Of a stretch of DNA of 64,000 nt, positions 16,528 through 24,740 are shown piece by piece. Below the pieces are notes generated by a model. It ran no database searches. It saw only the letters and a program-made list of their open reading frames with translations, and had not been told where the DNA came from. The first letter of the stretch is position 1, and each line of letters opens with the position of its first letter. The position numbers and the translations under genes are program-made. This DNA is from Clostridium scatologenes (lineage in GTDB: Bacteria; Bacillota; Clostridia; Clostridiales; Clostridiaceae). The stretch is taken from assembly GCF_000968375.1 (NCBI RefSeq), contig NZ_CP009933.1:1178001-1242000 (forward strand). The letters run 5' to 3'.

Positions 16528-17484
16528 ATGGGTTTTAAAGTAATGGGTGTTACAGCAGGAAGAAAGGATTCAAATTCAGATATTTTATTAAAGGAAGCAC
16601 TTTTAGCTTGCGAGGAACAAGGGGCAGAAGTGATAATGATAAATCTTAGAGACTACAACATCTTAGATTGTACAGGATGTACAGCTTGTACACATGGAAT
16701 GACTCAAGGTAAATATGTTGGTTGTACATTGGATGATAAAGATGATAAAAAAGCAATTATGGATGTTATGTTAAATCAGGATGCAGTTATTTTTGCAGCA
16801 CCTACCTATGATTTAATGCCTACTGCAACATTTTTAAAATTCATGCATAGAAATCTAAGCTATGAATCTGCATTTTTAGAATCAATTGGTGCAATTGAAC
16901 ACAGAGATAGAGTAGGTGCTTTAATTGCAGTAGGAGGTTCAACTCGTTCATGGCAGTCCATGGCCTTAGAATGTATGCAGGCAACTTGTTTTACAAATGA
17001 TTTTAAAATTGTTGATATGCTTTTAGCTACTCGTGTACCAGCACCTAAACAATGTTTGTTACATGATGATATGATTAAACGTGCTCACGAAATTGGCAGC
17101 AATGTTATGAAGTCATTAAACACAAAAGTAGAAGAAAGAAAATGGTTAGGTGATGAAAATATGGGATGGTGTCCTAACTGTCACTCTAATGCTTTAATTT
17201 TAGGAGAAGTTCAATGGGATGGATTGTGCTTCCCAGTAGAATGTCAAGTTTGTGGAGCAGGTGGAGATTTAGAAAAAACAGAAGATGGAAAATGGGAATT
17301 CGTTATTGCTGAAAATGGATTATGTCGTGACCGTACTAATACTGATGGCAGAGGAGAGCATGTAAAAGAAATTATACATACCCAAGGTGGGTTTTATACA
17401 CCAGAAAATATGGCAACTGTTAAGGAGAAGTTTGCCAAATATAAGGATATAAGTTTTCCAAGTATTAAAATTGATAGGGAATAA
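16528..17484 (+). CDS. Flavodoxin-fold FMN oxidoreductase with C-terminal zinc-ribbon-like domain
   Basis: 318 residues. Residues 1-190 are an NADPH-dependent FMN reductase/flavodoxin-like domain (KVMGVTAGRKDSNSD as the phosphate loop, then a CTGCTAC segment and APTYDLMPTA as the second flavin loop). Around 210-255 are two cysteine pairs, CPNCHS and CQVCGAGG, forming a zinc-ribbon or metal site unusual for this family. It is the last gene of the operon and is followed by a strong terminator. It may be a second reductase or an electron shuttle. Reported flavone reductases of gut anaerobes are FMN ene-reductases; whether this is one needs alignment. GGAGAG precedes the ATG. Confidence 0.8.
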   Translation: MGFKVMGVTAGRKDSNSDILLKEALLACEEQGAEVIMINLRDYNILDCTGCTACTHGMTQGKYVGCTLDDKDDKKAIMDVMLNQDAVIFAAPTYDLMPTATFLKFMHRNLSYESAFLESIGAIEHRDRVGALIAVGGSTRSWQSMALECMQATCFTNDFKIVDMLLATRVPAPKQCLLHDDMIKRAHEIGSNVMKSLNTKVEERKWLGDENMGWCPNCHSNALILGEVQWDGLCFPVECQVCGAGGDLEKTEDGKWEFVIAENGLCRDRTNTDGRGEHVKEIIHTQGGFYTPENMATVKEKFAKYKDISFPSIKIDRE

Positions 17485-17523
17485 ATACTAAAAGTATTAT
17501 ATACAGATAAGGTTTAACTAAAG

Positions 17524-17562
17524 AATAGCACCTACATTTATTTGATGTAAGTGCTATTTTTA
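17524..17562 (+). terminator. Terminator ending hydrolase/reductase operon
   Basis: AATAGCAC (17524-17531) pairs with GTGCTATT (17551-17558), extended by TACAT/ATGTA inside, then a T-run. It marks the right end of the 10852-17484 operon and the left border of the GC-richer island. Confidence 0.88.
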
Positions 17563-17638
17563 TAATTTAGTAAAATAAAAGGTGAGTTTTGCATAAAGCA
17601 TTTAATGGTCATGATTGAGGGAAATGAAAAAATCAATC

Positions 17639-17698
17639 TTGACAAGCGACTAACGTTCGCTATATAATAATGATAAAATAAACGACCGTTGGTCGCTA
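17639..17698 (+). promoter_or_regulatory. Promoter with paired TetR operator-like palindromes
   Basis: TTGACA (17639-17644), 18 bases, TATAAT (17663-17668) form a good sigma-A promoter. Its spacer holds AGCGACTAACGTTCGCT (outer arms AGCGA/TCGCT), and just after the -10 lies the palindrome CGACCGTTGGTCG. Two related GCGAC/GGTCG-type sites flanking the -10 suggest autorepression by the TetR protein encoded at 17716. Confidence 0.7.
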
Positions 17699-17715
17699 CG
17701 AGGAGGTATTGTCAC

Positions 17716-18318
17716 ATGCCAAAAGGAATTATGCTTACACCTGAACAACAAGCAGCACGTCGTGAAGAAATAGTTGGTGTTGCCTTGAGCCTCATAGCTG
17801 AAAAGGGATTTCAAAGAACATCAATGCGGGAAATTGCAGTTTTAGCAAACATGGGAAAATCCAGTTTGTATGATTTTTTCAAAACTAAAGATGAGATTGT
17901 TGTATACGGAGTTGAGAAAGAAATAGAAAAAACCATTCAAAAGGTTCATAAGATTATTGCTGATGAATCTTCGCCGGAACAGTGCCTTAGAAAAATCATG
18001 CTGAATCATCTTGGGGTACCAAAGCAGTATCGAACTGTGCTTATGTGGTTAAATACAGAATCTGACTACTTAGAGGAAGAATATCGAAAGCGGCTGAAAG
18101 CTGCACGTTATGCATATCAGGATATTATAAAATCCGTGATTGAAAATGGAGTGAACACAGGAATTTTTCGTAAAACGGATGCTGATCTTATGACACGTTT
18201 GTTAATTGGCTCTATTATAGCAATCCTATATACGTCCCGCCCATTAGCTAGTCCAGAAAAAATGCTGGATGAAACAATGAATATATTTCTACATGGAATT
18301 ATGAATGATGGAGGTTAA
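17716..18318 (+). CDS. TetR/AcrR-family regulator
   Basis: Repressor of 200 residues with the N-terminal TetR helix-turn-helix (ALSLIAEKGFQRTSMREIA then MGKSSLYDFFKTKDEIV) and an all-helical ligand domain. AGGAGG is nine bases before ATG 17716, so the in-frame upstream ATG is not used. Its stop overlaps the next ATG region (TAATG). Codon use is GC-richer than in genes on either side and is shared with the enzyme downstream, consistent with a transferred two- or three-gene unit. It most likely represses its own operon through the palindromes at 17645-17697. Confidence 0.92.
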   Translation: MPKGIMLTPEQQAARREEIVGVALSLIAEKGFQRTSMREIAVLANMGKSSLYDFFKTKDEIVVYGVEKEIEKTIQKVHKIIADESSPEQCLRKIMLNHLGVPKQYRTVLMWLNTESDYLEEEYRKRLKAARYAYQDIIKSVIENGVNTGIFRKTDADLMTRLLIGSIIAILYTSRPLASPEKMLDETMNIFLHGIMNDGG

Positions 18319-18323
18319 TGATT

Positions 18324-20885
18324 ATGATTCGTTATGTCTTACCTTTAGCGTATAAACAGGCAACTCTTGAAATGGTCGGAGGAAAAGGTATATCTTTATC
18401 AAAACTCTTGACAGCGGGTATTCCTGTACCAGATGGATTTAATGTTACAACTTCCTCATACCAGATTTTTGTTGAAAAGAACCATATTCAACCTCATATT
18501 AATAAGCTACTGGATGGTATTGATTTTAACAATACCAGCCAGCTTGAAGATGTATCTACACAGATTGGAATACTTTTCCATAATGGAGAAATGCCGGAGG
18601 AAGTGTCGGCTTCAATTAAAATCTCTTATGCCGGATTAGGAAATATCGCAGTAGCTATTCGTTCTTCTGCCACCTTAGAAGATTTGCATGACGCTTCTTT
18701 TGCGGGACAGCAGGAAACTTATCTTAACATACAAGGTGAAAATGAAGTTCTTGCCGCTGTAAAGCGGTGTTGGGCTTCATTATGGACAGCTCGCGCTATT
18801 GCTTACCGTGTGAAGAAAGATATAAAGCAGGAGGTTGTTGCGCTTGCCGTTGTAGTACAAAAGCTTGTTTTTTCTGATGCATCCGGCGTTATGTTTACAC
18901 TAAATCCTATCAATGGCAGACGTGGCGAAATGATTATTAACGCCGCATGGGGGCTTGGTGAAGCGGTGGTTTCTAGTTTAGTCACACCCGATACAATTGT
19001 TGTGGATAAGAACCTTGAACGAATTGTATCATATGAAGCGGCAAACAAAGAAAGAATGACAGTTCGCACCTCAGATGGAACAGAAGAAATTTTGGTTCCT
19101 GAACGGTTGAGGAAAAAACATGCCCTTAGCTGGAATCAAGTTATGCAGCTAACGCAGCTTGGAAAGAAAATTGAGAAGGATTATCAAATGCCTATGGATG
19201 TAGAGTGGGCGCTTGAGAAAGATAAATTGTATATTGTTCAGGCTCGCCCCATTACTGTCTTGCCGCCGGAATGGGTGTTACCGGAAAAGGGTGTTATATA
19301 TACAAAGGGTAGTTTAGCAGAACATTTACCAAATCCTGTTACGCCATTGTTCGCCACGTTTGGTCTTGAAATCGTCAATCGTGCGTCGGCGCTTTTATGG
19401 GTAGATATGTTTGGTAAAAGCGCGAAAAAGTTAATGCCGGAAAATGGAGCATATACGATTATTAATGGATATGTCTATCTTTCTGCTAAATCAAAGCCAC
19501 TTTTGATTGCTGTCAAATCCTTTTCTCCCCAATCTTTACGCCGGGTGCTTACGAATAGCGTCACACGTTGGGAAGCGGCGAGAAAAGAATTTGAATTTGT
19601 GATTAAACAATGGGAAAAAAAGCTTCTATATAAGCTGAACAGCCACCAAATAATGGAGGGCATTCAGACTGTATTTTATGCCTCGTGTATTTATTTCACA
19701 AGAATTCAGCTTACATTGCCTGCTGCTTCTATCAGCGAAACATTATTTACAAAATTATTTCGGAGAACAGCTCGCCGCATCGGTATGACAGATACTTCCG
19801 TCTTTCTGTTTGGATTTGACACGATTGCTCTGCAAGCAGAAAAGAATCTTTGGAGCCTATCGGAATGGGTAAAGCAAAATAGTACATTAAACCTTTATCT
19901 GAAAAATAATCCGTCAAGAAAAATAGCGGAAGATTTCATGTCCTCAGTTATGCCTACCGAAGTTTTACAGGATGTATGGATAGAATGGAAAAACCGAATC
20001 AATCAGTATTTCAAAGATTTTGGCTGTACTGCTTATGAATTTGATTTTGCGTATTCAACACCACAAGAAGCACTTACGCCTACACTTGAATCTATAAAAA
20101 CATTTCTGGAAGGAAAAGGGGAAAGTCCTTTTTTACGCCAATTCACATTTGAAAAGCGCAGGAAACAGGCAGAAGAAAAGATTTTAGAACATATGGGTAG
20201 CGCGCGTAAAAAACTGTTTTTGAAGTTGCTCCATTGGGCACAGGAAACTGTTCCTATGCGTGAAAACGCTATTTATTTGATGGGAATGGGGCATCCACTG
20301 ATTCGACGTATGTTTCAGGAAATTTCAGAACGCTTCATACGCGGCGGAGCTATTTCACATTTGGATGATATTTACTGGCTCACAAAATCGGAATTGGAAG
20401 CACTTATAGAACAAGTCGATAAAAATATGTCTTTATCTCATATGAGTGGGATAATACCTGCTCGGAAAGCGGAATTCCAAAAATACCTAGGTTATGTTTC
20501 ACCATCCAAGTTGCCGGAGAAAAACAAAAAAACCATATCACATCTATCACGGAAAGATGGGAAAATTGTGTTGATGGGTATTGGCACTAGTGCTGGCATT
20601 GTGACGGCTCCCGCTTGTGTACTGAATAGTCCGGAAGATTTTGAAAAATTTCAGCCAGGAAGTGTGTTGGTTGCTGTTACCACAACTCCCGCATGGACAC
20701 CTTTGTTTGCCTCTGCAAGTGCGATTGTAACGGACATTGGGGGTCCTCTCAGCCATTCAAGCATTGTTGCCCGCGAATATGGCATCCCCGCTGTTATGGC
20801 TACACGCACTGCCACGCGAAAAATCCAAAGCGGACAAATGATAATGGTAGACGGGTCCATGGGGACAGTGACGTTCAATGAATAA
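18324..20885 (+). CDS. PEP-synthase-like phosphotransferase, possibly rifampicin phosphotransferase
   Basis: 853-residue dikinase-type enzyme. The N-terminal ATP-grasp/PPDK domain (about 1-320) shows GGKGISLSKLL, AIRSSATLEDL and VEWALEKDKLYIVQARPI; a helical middle domain (about 330-750) follows; the C-terminal swivelling phosphohistidine domain contains GGPLSHSSIVAREYGIPAV, where the histidine carries phosphate. Length and order match rifampicin phosphotransferase (ATP-binding, drug-binding, His domains) as well as short PEP synthases; a PEP-binding TIM barrel is absent, which favours the Rph-like group. The TetR gene before it and an MFS remnant after it suggest a drug-response operon. ATG 18324 has GGAGG nine bases upstream; ATG 18318 is too close. 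Its substrate is not determined. Confidence 0.82.
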   Translation: MIRYVLPLAYKQATLEMVGGKGISLSKLLTAGIPVPDGFNVTTSSYQIFVEKNHIQPHINKLLDGIDFNNTSQLEDVSTQIGILFHNGEMPEEVSASIKISYAGLGNIAVAIRSSATLEDLHDASFAGQQETYLNIQGENEVLAAVKRCWASLWTARAIAYRVKKDIKQEVVALAVVVQKLVFSDASGVMFTLNPINGRRGEMIINAAWGLGEAVVSSLVTPDTIVVDKNLERIVSYEAANKERMTVRTSDGTEEILVPERLRKKHALSWNQVMQLTQLGKKIEKDYQMPMDVEWALEKDKLYIVQARPITVLPPEWVLPEKGVIYTKGSLAEHLPNPVTPLFATFGLEIVNRASALLWVDMFGKSAKKLMPENGAYTIINGYVYLSAKSKPLLIAVKSFSPQSLRRVLTNSVTRWEAARKEFEFVIKQWEKKLLYKLNSHQIMEGIQTVFYASCIYFTRIQLTLPAASISETLFTKLFRRTARRIGMTDTSVFLFGFDTIALQAEKNLWSLSEWVKQNSTLNLYLKNNPSRKIAEDFMSSVMPTEVLQDVWIEWKNRINQYFKDFGCTAYEFDFAYSTPQEALTPTLESIKTFLEGKGESPFLRQFTFEKRRKQAEEKILEHMGSARKKLFLKLLHWAQETVPMRENAIYLMGMGHPLIRRMFQEISERFIRGGAISHLDDIYWLTKSELEALIEQVDKNMSLSHMSGIIPARKAEFQKYLGYVSPSKLPEKNKKTISHLSRKDGKIVLMGIGTSAGIVTAPACVLNSPEDFEKFQPGSVLVAVTTTPAWTPLFASASAIVTDIGGPLSHSSIVAREYGIPAVMATRTATRKIQSGQMIMVDGSMGTVTFNE

Positions 20886-21085
20886 AAAGTCTATTTTCTC
20901 TTTGAAGTTTGCGACCTTTGTGATTGTGTTAGGATATAACTTAATATTTCTGGTTATGATGTCTTACATGGAAAGCCTCGGTTGGAGTGTAGAGCAGTGG
21001 GCTTGGCTAGCTCACTGCTGTATATATCACTTTTGGTTTGGCTTCATCTTTAGCTCTATAATTCATATTATATGCTAAGCTTAAC
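20878..21085 (+). pseudogene. Truncated, frameshifted MFS transporter remnant
   Basis: The ATG overlaps the preceding stop by eight bases, as in an operon. The frame reads like the first helix of an MFS permease (KFATFVIVLGYNLIFLVMMS) up to about 20997. There the reading switches: the other frame continues plausibly as GLASSLLYISLLVWLHL, then stops at 21051. A one-base deletion near 20997 explains the switch. Nothing resembling the remaining 330 or so residues follows; the next gene is convergent. I read it as a dead exporter gene whose 3' part is deleted. Confidence 0.7.
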
Positions 21086-21110
21086 TGACCTTAAAAAAAT
21101 TGTAGCTATT

Positions 21111-21974
21111 TTATTGAGTCGTATTTTCTGAATCTTCATAGGACAATGATGTTTTTTCTTTTTTAGACATATATATAGAAAATATAATACTTATAGCTAA
21201 TAGGAGAAATATAATTATTAGAGATAATACAACTGAAATATTTATATGAAAGAATCCAGCTGAAAGTTTTACACCTGTGAATATGAGTATGCAAGCAACT
21301 CCATATTTTACATAAGCAAATTTGTTGTGAAGTTTTTCAAGTAAAAAATACATACTTCTAAGTCCTAAGATTGCAAATATATTAGAAGTATATACTATAA
21401 AAGGATCTGTAGTTATTGAGAATACAGCAGGTATTGAATCTATTGCAAATAATATATCCGATCCTTCTATAAGTATAAGTACTGCAAAAAGTGGAGTAGC
21501 ATAAAGAATTTTATTTTTTCTTGTAAAGAATTTTTCTCCATCTAATTTATCGGAAACAGGTATTATTTTGTGTAAAAGTTTTAAAATTTTATTATCTTTA
21601 AAGTTTTGTGTTTCTTTTTTGTCAAATATCATTTTAAAGCCACTTATCATAAGTAATAAGCCAAATACATACAATACCCAGTGAAATTCATTAACAACTC
21701 TTACCCCTAAAATTACAAATATAAATCTTAAAACTATTGCTCCAGCTATACCATATGTTAGAATTCTTTTTTGATATTGAGGCTTTATTCCAAAGTTTTC
21801 AAATATAAGCAGAAATAAAAATAAATTGTCTAAACTTAAACTTTGTTCAATTACATAACCTCCTAAAAAGGTTAAAGCTTTTTCTTGACCCATAAAGAAA
21901 TAAATTCCTATATTAAACAGCAAAGCAATTCCAACCCAAAACAGGATATTTTGCAATGATTTTCTTGTAGACAT
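21111..21974 (-). CDS. TerC/Alx-family membrane protein (likely manganese exporter)
   Basis: 287-residue protein with about nine transmembrane segments. Family marks are GGYVIEQSLSLDNLFLFLLI and LIEGSDILFAIDSIPAVF, containing the two acidic membrane motifs of TerC/Alx/YceF proteins implicated in Mn2+ export and in metalation of secreted enzymes. AGGAGG lies at good spacing before the ATG (reverse strand). Its leader contains a yybP-ykoY-type manganese riboswitch, which strongly supports a Mn-related role and Mn-induced expression. It runs opposite to the preceding island. Confidence 0.92.
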   Translation of the reverse strand: MSTRKSLQNILFWVGIALLFNIGIYFFMGQEKALTFLGGYVIEQSLSLDNLFLFLLIFENFGIKPQYQKRILTYGIAGAIVLRFIFVILGVRVVNEFHWVLYVFGLLLMISGFKMIFDKKETQNFKDNKILKLLHKIIPVSDKLDGEKFFTRKNKILYATPLFAVLILIEGSDILFAIDSIPAVFSITTDPFIVYTSNIFAILGLRSMYFLLEKLHNKFAYVKYGVACILIFTGVKLSAGFFHINISVVLSLIIIFLLLAISIIFSIYMSKKEKTSLSYEDSENTTQ

Positions 21975-22030
21975 AATATAAATACCTCCTTAAATTTAAT
22001 GTAGATAGTTACCATAATAAAACAGAAAGA

Positions 22031-22150
22031 CTTTCAACATAATCTACGTTAAAGTAGTATTATGTTAAAAGTCTCATTACCATAAACAGGCTTATAAAGC
22101 CAGATATAAATCGAATTGTTGACTTTATAATTTAAATTACTCCCTTTTAA
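22031..22150 (-). promoter_or_regulatory. yybP-ykoY-type Mn2+ riboswitch
   Basis: Reading the reverse strand between promoter and TerC start, the RNA contains AAAGGGAGTA, then GTCAACA, then a loop segment TAATGAGACTTTT, in the order and spacing of the yybP-ykoY aptamer (consensus GGGGAGUA and UGAGACCUU). The last element opens a long stem made of 22031-22073. The downstream gene is a TerC/Alx protein, the classic partner. Exact boundaries are approximate. Confidence 0.78.
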
Positions 22151-22176
22151 CTAGTTAATATTAACTTCTTGATGTA

Positions 22177-22206
22177 ATATTAACATAAAATATAACCTTA
22201 TGTCAA
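22177..22206 (-). promoter_or_regulatory. Sigma-A promoter for riboswitch/TerC
   Basis: On the reverse strand TTGACA (22201-22206) and TAATAT (22177-22182) are separated by 18 bases, placing the start of transcription shortly before the riboswitch. Confidence 0.65.
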
Positions 22207-22393
22207 GCTAAAAAATAATATTTTAAATGATAAAAATAAATACAATAAAAAGTAATAAATACTGTTAAATATAAATTAGATTTGTCATATTTTTGGTAGA
22301 ATTTCTTAAGTTTATATTTCGAACTTGTTTGATATGAAAATTAAGATATATAATTATATTTATAGTAAAAGAATATTATAAAGGTGTTTTAAA

Positions 22394-22450
22394 ATGTCAG
22401 TAGTTAGAAATTTAATTTTATTAATAAATTTTATGATATTTTCATGCTGA
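22394..22450 (+). other. Possible 18-residue leader peptide
   Basis: ATG at 22394 with AAGGTG seven bases upstream opens a hydrophobic 18-codon frame (MSVVRNLILLINFMIFSC) ending 29 bases before the activator start. It could be a small membrane peptide or leader; conservation is unknown. The rest of the 22207-22479 gap is AT-rich and shows nothing else I can support. Confidence 0.3.
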
Positions 22451-22479
22451 CAAAAAGTTTGAAGAGGTGATTTTTGATT

Positions 22480-24369
22480 ATGATTGGAGTAAATGATTTG
22501 AAAAAAGTGATAGACAAGTCTCATAGAAGATGTGTAAATTATGATATTGATAAAAAAAGAGTATTTCCTATAAGAACATTGAGTGCAGTAGAGCTCCATA
22601 AAGCATTAGACGAAGATAGTGAATTGATAAAGATTTCTATACCTTTTATGGAAATATTGTATGATTTTTTAAGAGGTTCAGGCTTTGCATTATACCTTAC
22701 AAATAGTGAAGGTTTTATTCTTACTATAGTTGGAGATGAAGAAATAATAAAAGATATGGCACAAATAGGAATTGTTGAAGGTGCAGATATGAGCGAGAAA
22801 AGCACAGGTACTAATGCTATTGGAACAGCACTTTATGAGGATTGTTCAGTTCAAACATCTGGAAAAGATCATTATATAGAAGCATACCATCCTCTTACGT
22901 GTTCAGCTGCAGTGATTCATAATGAGAAAAGAAAGACTATAGGTTGTCTGAATTTAACTGGTAAATGTAAGTTGGCTCATCCACATACATTAGGACTTGT
23001 GGTGGCTGCAGTAAAATCTATTGAAAATCAATTAAAAGTGGAAAAAACTCAAAATGAGCTATTTAATGCTTATCAATACTTAAATAAAGTAATGGATTCT
23101 ATTAATTCAGGTATTTTTGCTTTGAATACTAATGGAGTAATAAAAGCTATAAATAAAAGTGCTTGTACAATGTTATGTGTAAGGGAAGAAGTTATAAATA
23201 AAAAGGTATATGAAATTTTGAATAATTGGAGAGAAATGCTAAGAGAAATTACTGAAGGAAAAATTTATGAAGGTAAGGAAGTTACATATACTTGTGGAGA
23301 TAAAAAGAAAATATTTAGCTTAAATGCATATCCTATAAAGAATAAAATTGGAGATATAATTGGTATAGTAGGTATATTTAATGATATCCAAAATGTTTAT
23401 AATTTAGTTAACAAATATACTGGTAAAAATGCTACTTATACTTTTCAAGATATAATAGGCAAAAGTGAAAAAATTTTAGAATTAAAAAGGGAGGCAGAGA
23501 GCATTGCTAATAGTCCATCTACAGTGCTTATTCAAGGAGAAAGTGGAACAGGAAAAGAATTGATTGCTCAAGCAATTCATAATAGCAGCAGTAGAAGAGA
23601 TAAGAGTTTTGTTGCAATTAATTGTGGAGCAATACCAAAAAGTTTAATAGAAAGTGAACTTTTTGGATATGAGCGTGGAGCATTTACAGGAGCAAAGCAA
23701 GGAGGACATCCAGGAAAATTTGAACTTGCTAATGGAGGTACTTTATTTTTAGATGAAATTGGAGAGATGCCACTTGATGTTCAAGTTCACTTTTTGAGAA
23801 TATTGCAAACTTCATGTTTCTACAGAGTAGGAGGAAGTAAAAATATAAGTGTAGATGTAAGAATTATTGCAGCTACAAATGAAAATTTAAAAGGAAAAGT
23901 AGAAAAGGGAACTTTTAGAGAAGATTTATATTATAGGTTAAGTGTAATTCCTATTAATGTACCTCCTCTTAGGGAAAGAAATGGTGATGTAGAAATTTTA
24001 ATACAATACTTTTTAAAGACAAAGGCTGTTAAGTTAGGAAAATCTATACCTAAAATGAAGAATAACATTTATAGAAAACTTATTGATTATACTTGGCCAG
24101 GTAATGTTAGAGAATTAGAAAATTGTATTGAAAATATAGTAAATATGGATGGAAATACTTCTTTTGATTTTGAAGGTGATTTCTCAATTGAAAAGCAAAA
24201 TAATGTTTCACAGAAAATTCTTGAATATAATATGTGTTCTTTAGAACAATGGGATAAAATAGCGATTAAGAGATGTATAGAAAAATGTAATGGAAATATT
24301 ACAAAAGCTGCAAAAATATTAGAAATAAATAGAAGTACCATATATTCGAAGATGAAAAAGAATTTTTGA
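22480..24369 (+). CDS. Sigma-54-dependent activator, GAF-PAS-AAA-Fis (AcoR-like)
   Basis: 629-residue enhancer-binding protein. Domains: a GAF-type sensor (about 60-200; the segment SEKSTGTNAIGTAL is characteristic of AcoR/StyR-like proteins), a PAS domain (about 205-310), an AAA+ domain (about 325-560) with Walker A GESGTGKE, the GAFTGA loop and LFLDEIGE, then a Fis helix-turn-helix (NITKAAKILEINRSTIYSKMK). AGAGGTGA lies nine bases before ATG 22480; a TTG at 22474 is too close. The next gene is a secondary alcohol dehydrogenase behind a sigma-54 promoter, the same arrangement as the AdhR-type regulation known in solventogenic clostridia, so it very probably activates that gene. Confidence 0.93.
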   Translation: MIGVNDLKKVIDKSHRRCVNYDIDKKRVFPIRTLSAVELHKALDEDSELIKISIPFMEILYDFLRGSGFALYLTNSEGFILTIVGDEEIIKDMAQIGIVEGADMSEKSTGTNAIGTALYEDCSVQTSGKDHYIEAYHPLTCSAAVIHNEKRKTIGCLNLTGKCKLAHPHTLGLVVAAVKSIENQLKVEKTQNELFNAYQYLNKVMDSINSGIFALNTNGVIKAINKSACTMLCVREEVINKKVYEILNNWREMLREITEGKIYEGKEVTYTCGDKKKIFSLNAYPIKNKIGDIIGIVGIFNDIQNVYNLVNKYTGKNATYTFQDIIGKSEKILELKREAESIANSPSTVLIQGESGTGKELIAQAIHNSSSRRDKSFVAINCGAIPKSLIESELFGYERGAFTGAKQGGHPGKFELANGGTLFLDEIGEMPLDVQVHFLRILQTSCFYRVGGSKNISVDVRIIAATNENLKGKVEKGTFREDLYYRLSVIPINVPPLRERNGDVEILIQYFLKTKAVKLGKSIPKMKNNIYRKLIDYTWPGNVRELENCIENIVNMDGNTSFDFEGDFSIEKQNNVSQKILEYNMCSLEQWDKIAIKRCIEKCNGNITKAAKILEINRSTIYSKMKKNF

Positions 24370-24444
24370 AACTAATCATATTAAAAATAATAATATATGT
24401 TAAATTTGTAACTACAATTAAAAATAAATTAATGTATAAAAAAA

Positions 24445-24499
24445 CAACAATGTTGAAAAAAACAACAATATTTCGTAAAAAGTGTTGATAATAACAACA
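24445..24499 (+). promoter_or_regulatory. Palindromic upstream activator sites
   Basis: CAACAATGTTG (24445-24455) and TGTTG-N7-CAACA (24483-24499) are palindromes built from the same half-site, with a further CAACA at 24463-24467. They lie 70-125 bases upstream of the sigma-54 promoter, where the activator from 22480 would bind. Confidence 0.7.
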
Positions 24500-24569
24500 T
24501 TTTAATTTTATTGAAGCTAGCGTTTATAAAAAAGTCAGTGATTTCAGTATATTAAGAGAGAAAATTCTT

Positions 24570-24586
24570 TTGGCATTATTATTGCT
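24570..24586 (+). promoter_or_regulatory. Sigma-54 promoter of secondary alcohol dehydrogenase
   Basis: TTGGCAT, five bases, TTGCT with the GG-GC spacing of 12 required for sigma-54. It is nearly identical to the element at 6438 and lies 155 bases before the dehydrogenase ATG. The remaining leader is AT-rich. Confidence 0.88.
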
Positions 24587-24740
24587 GAAATATATTGTAT
24601 AAATAAATAACATATATTGTTAAAAAATAGTTTTGTTTTGAATCAAACATAAATTGATAAAAGTATACTAAATAAACTTTTTATTATATCAGATTTAAAA
24701 TAAAGCTATAAAAGACTAAAGAAATTAGGAGGTTTTTTGT

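Noticed and set aside
18433..18639. Second forward frame inside the PEP-synthase-like gene
   Set aside because: Overlaps the conserved ATP-grasp domain in another frame; no independent evidence.
24421..24500. Short CRISPR-like repeats (ACAACAA words)
   Set aside because: Repeats are too short and irregularly spaced; they fit enhancer half-sites better.
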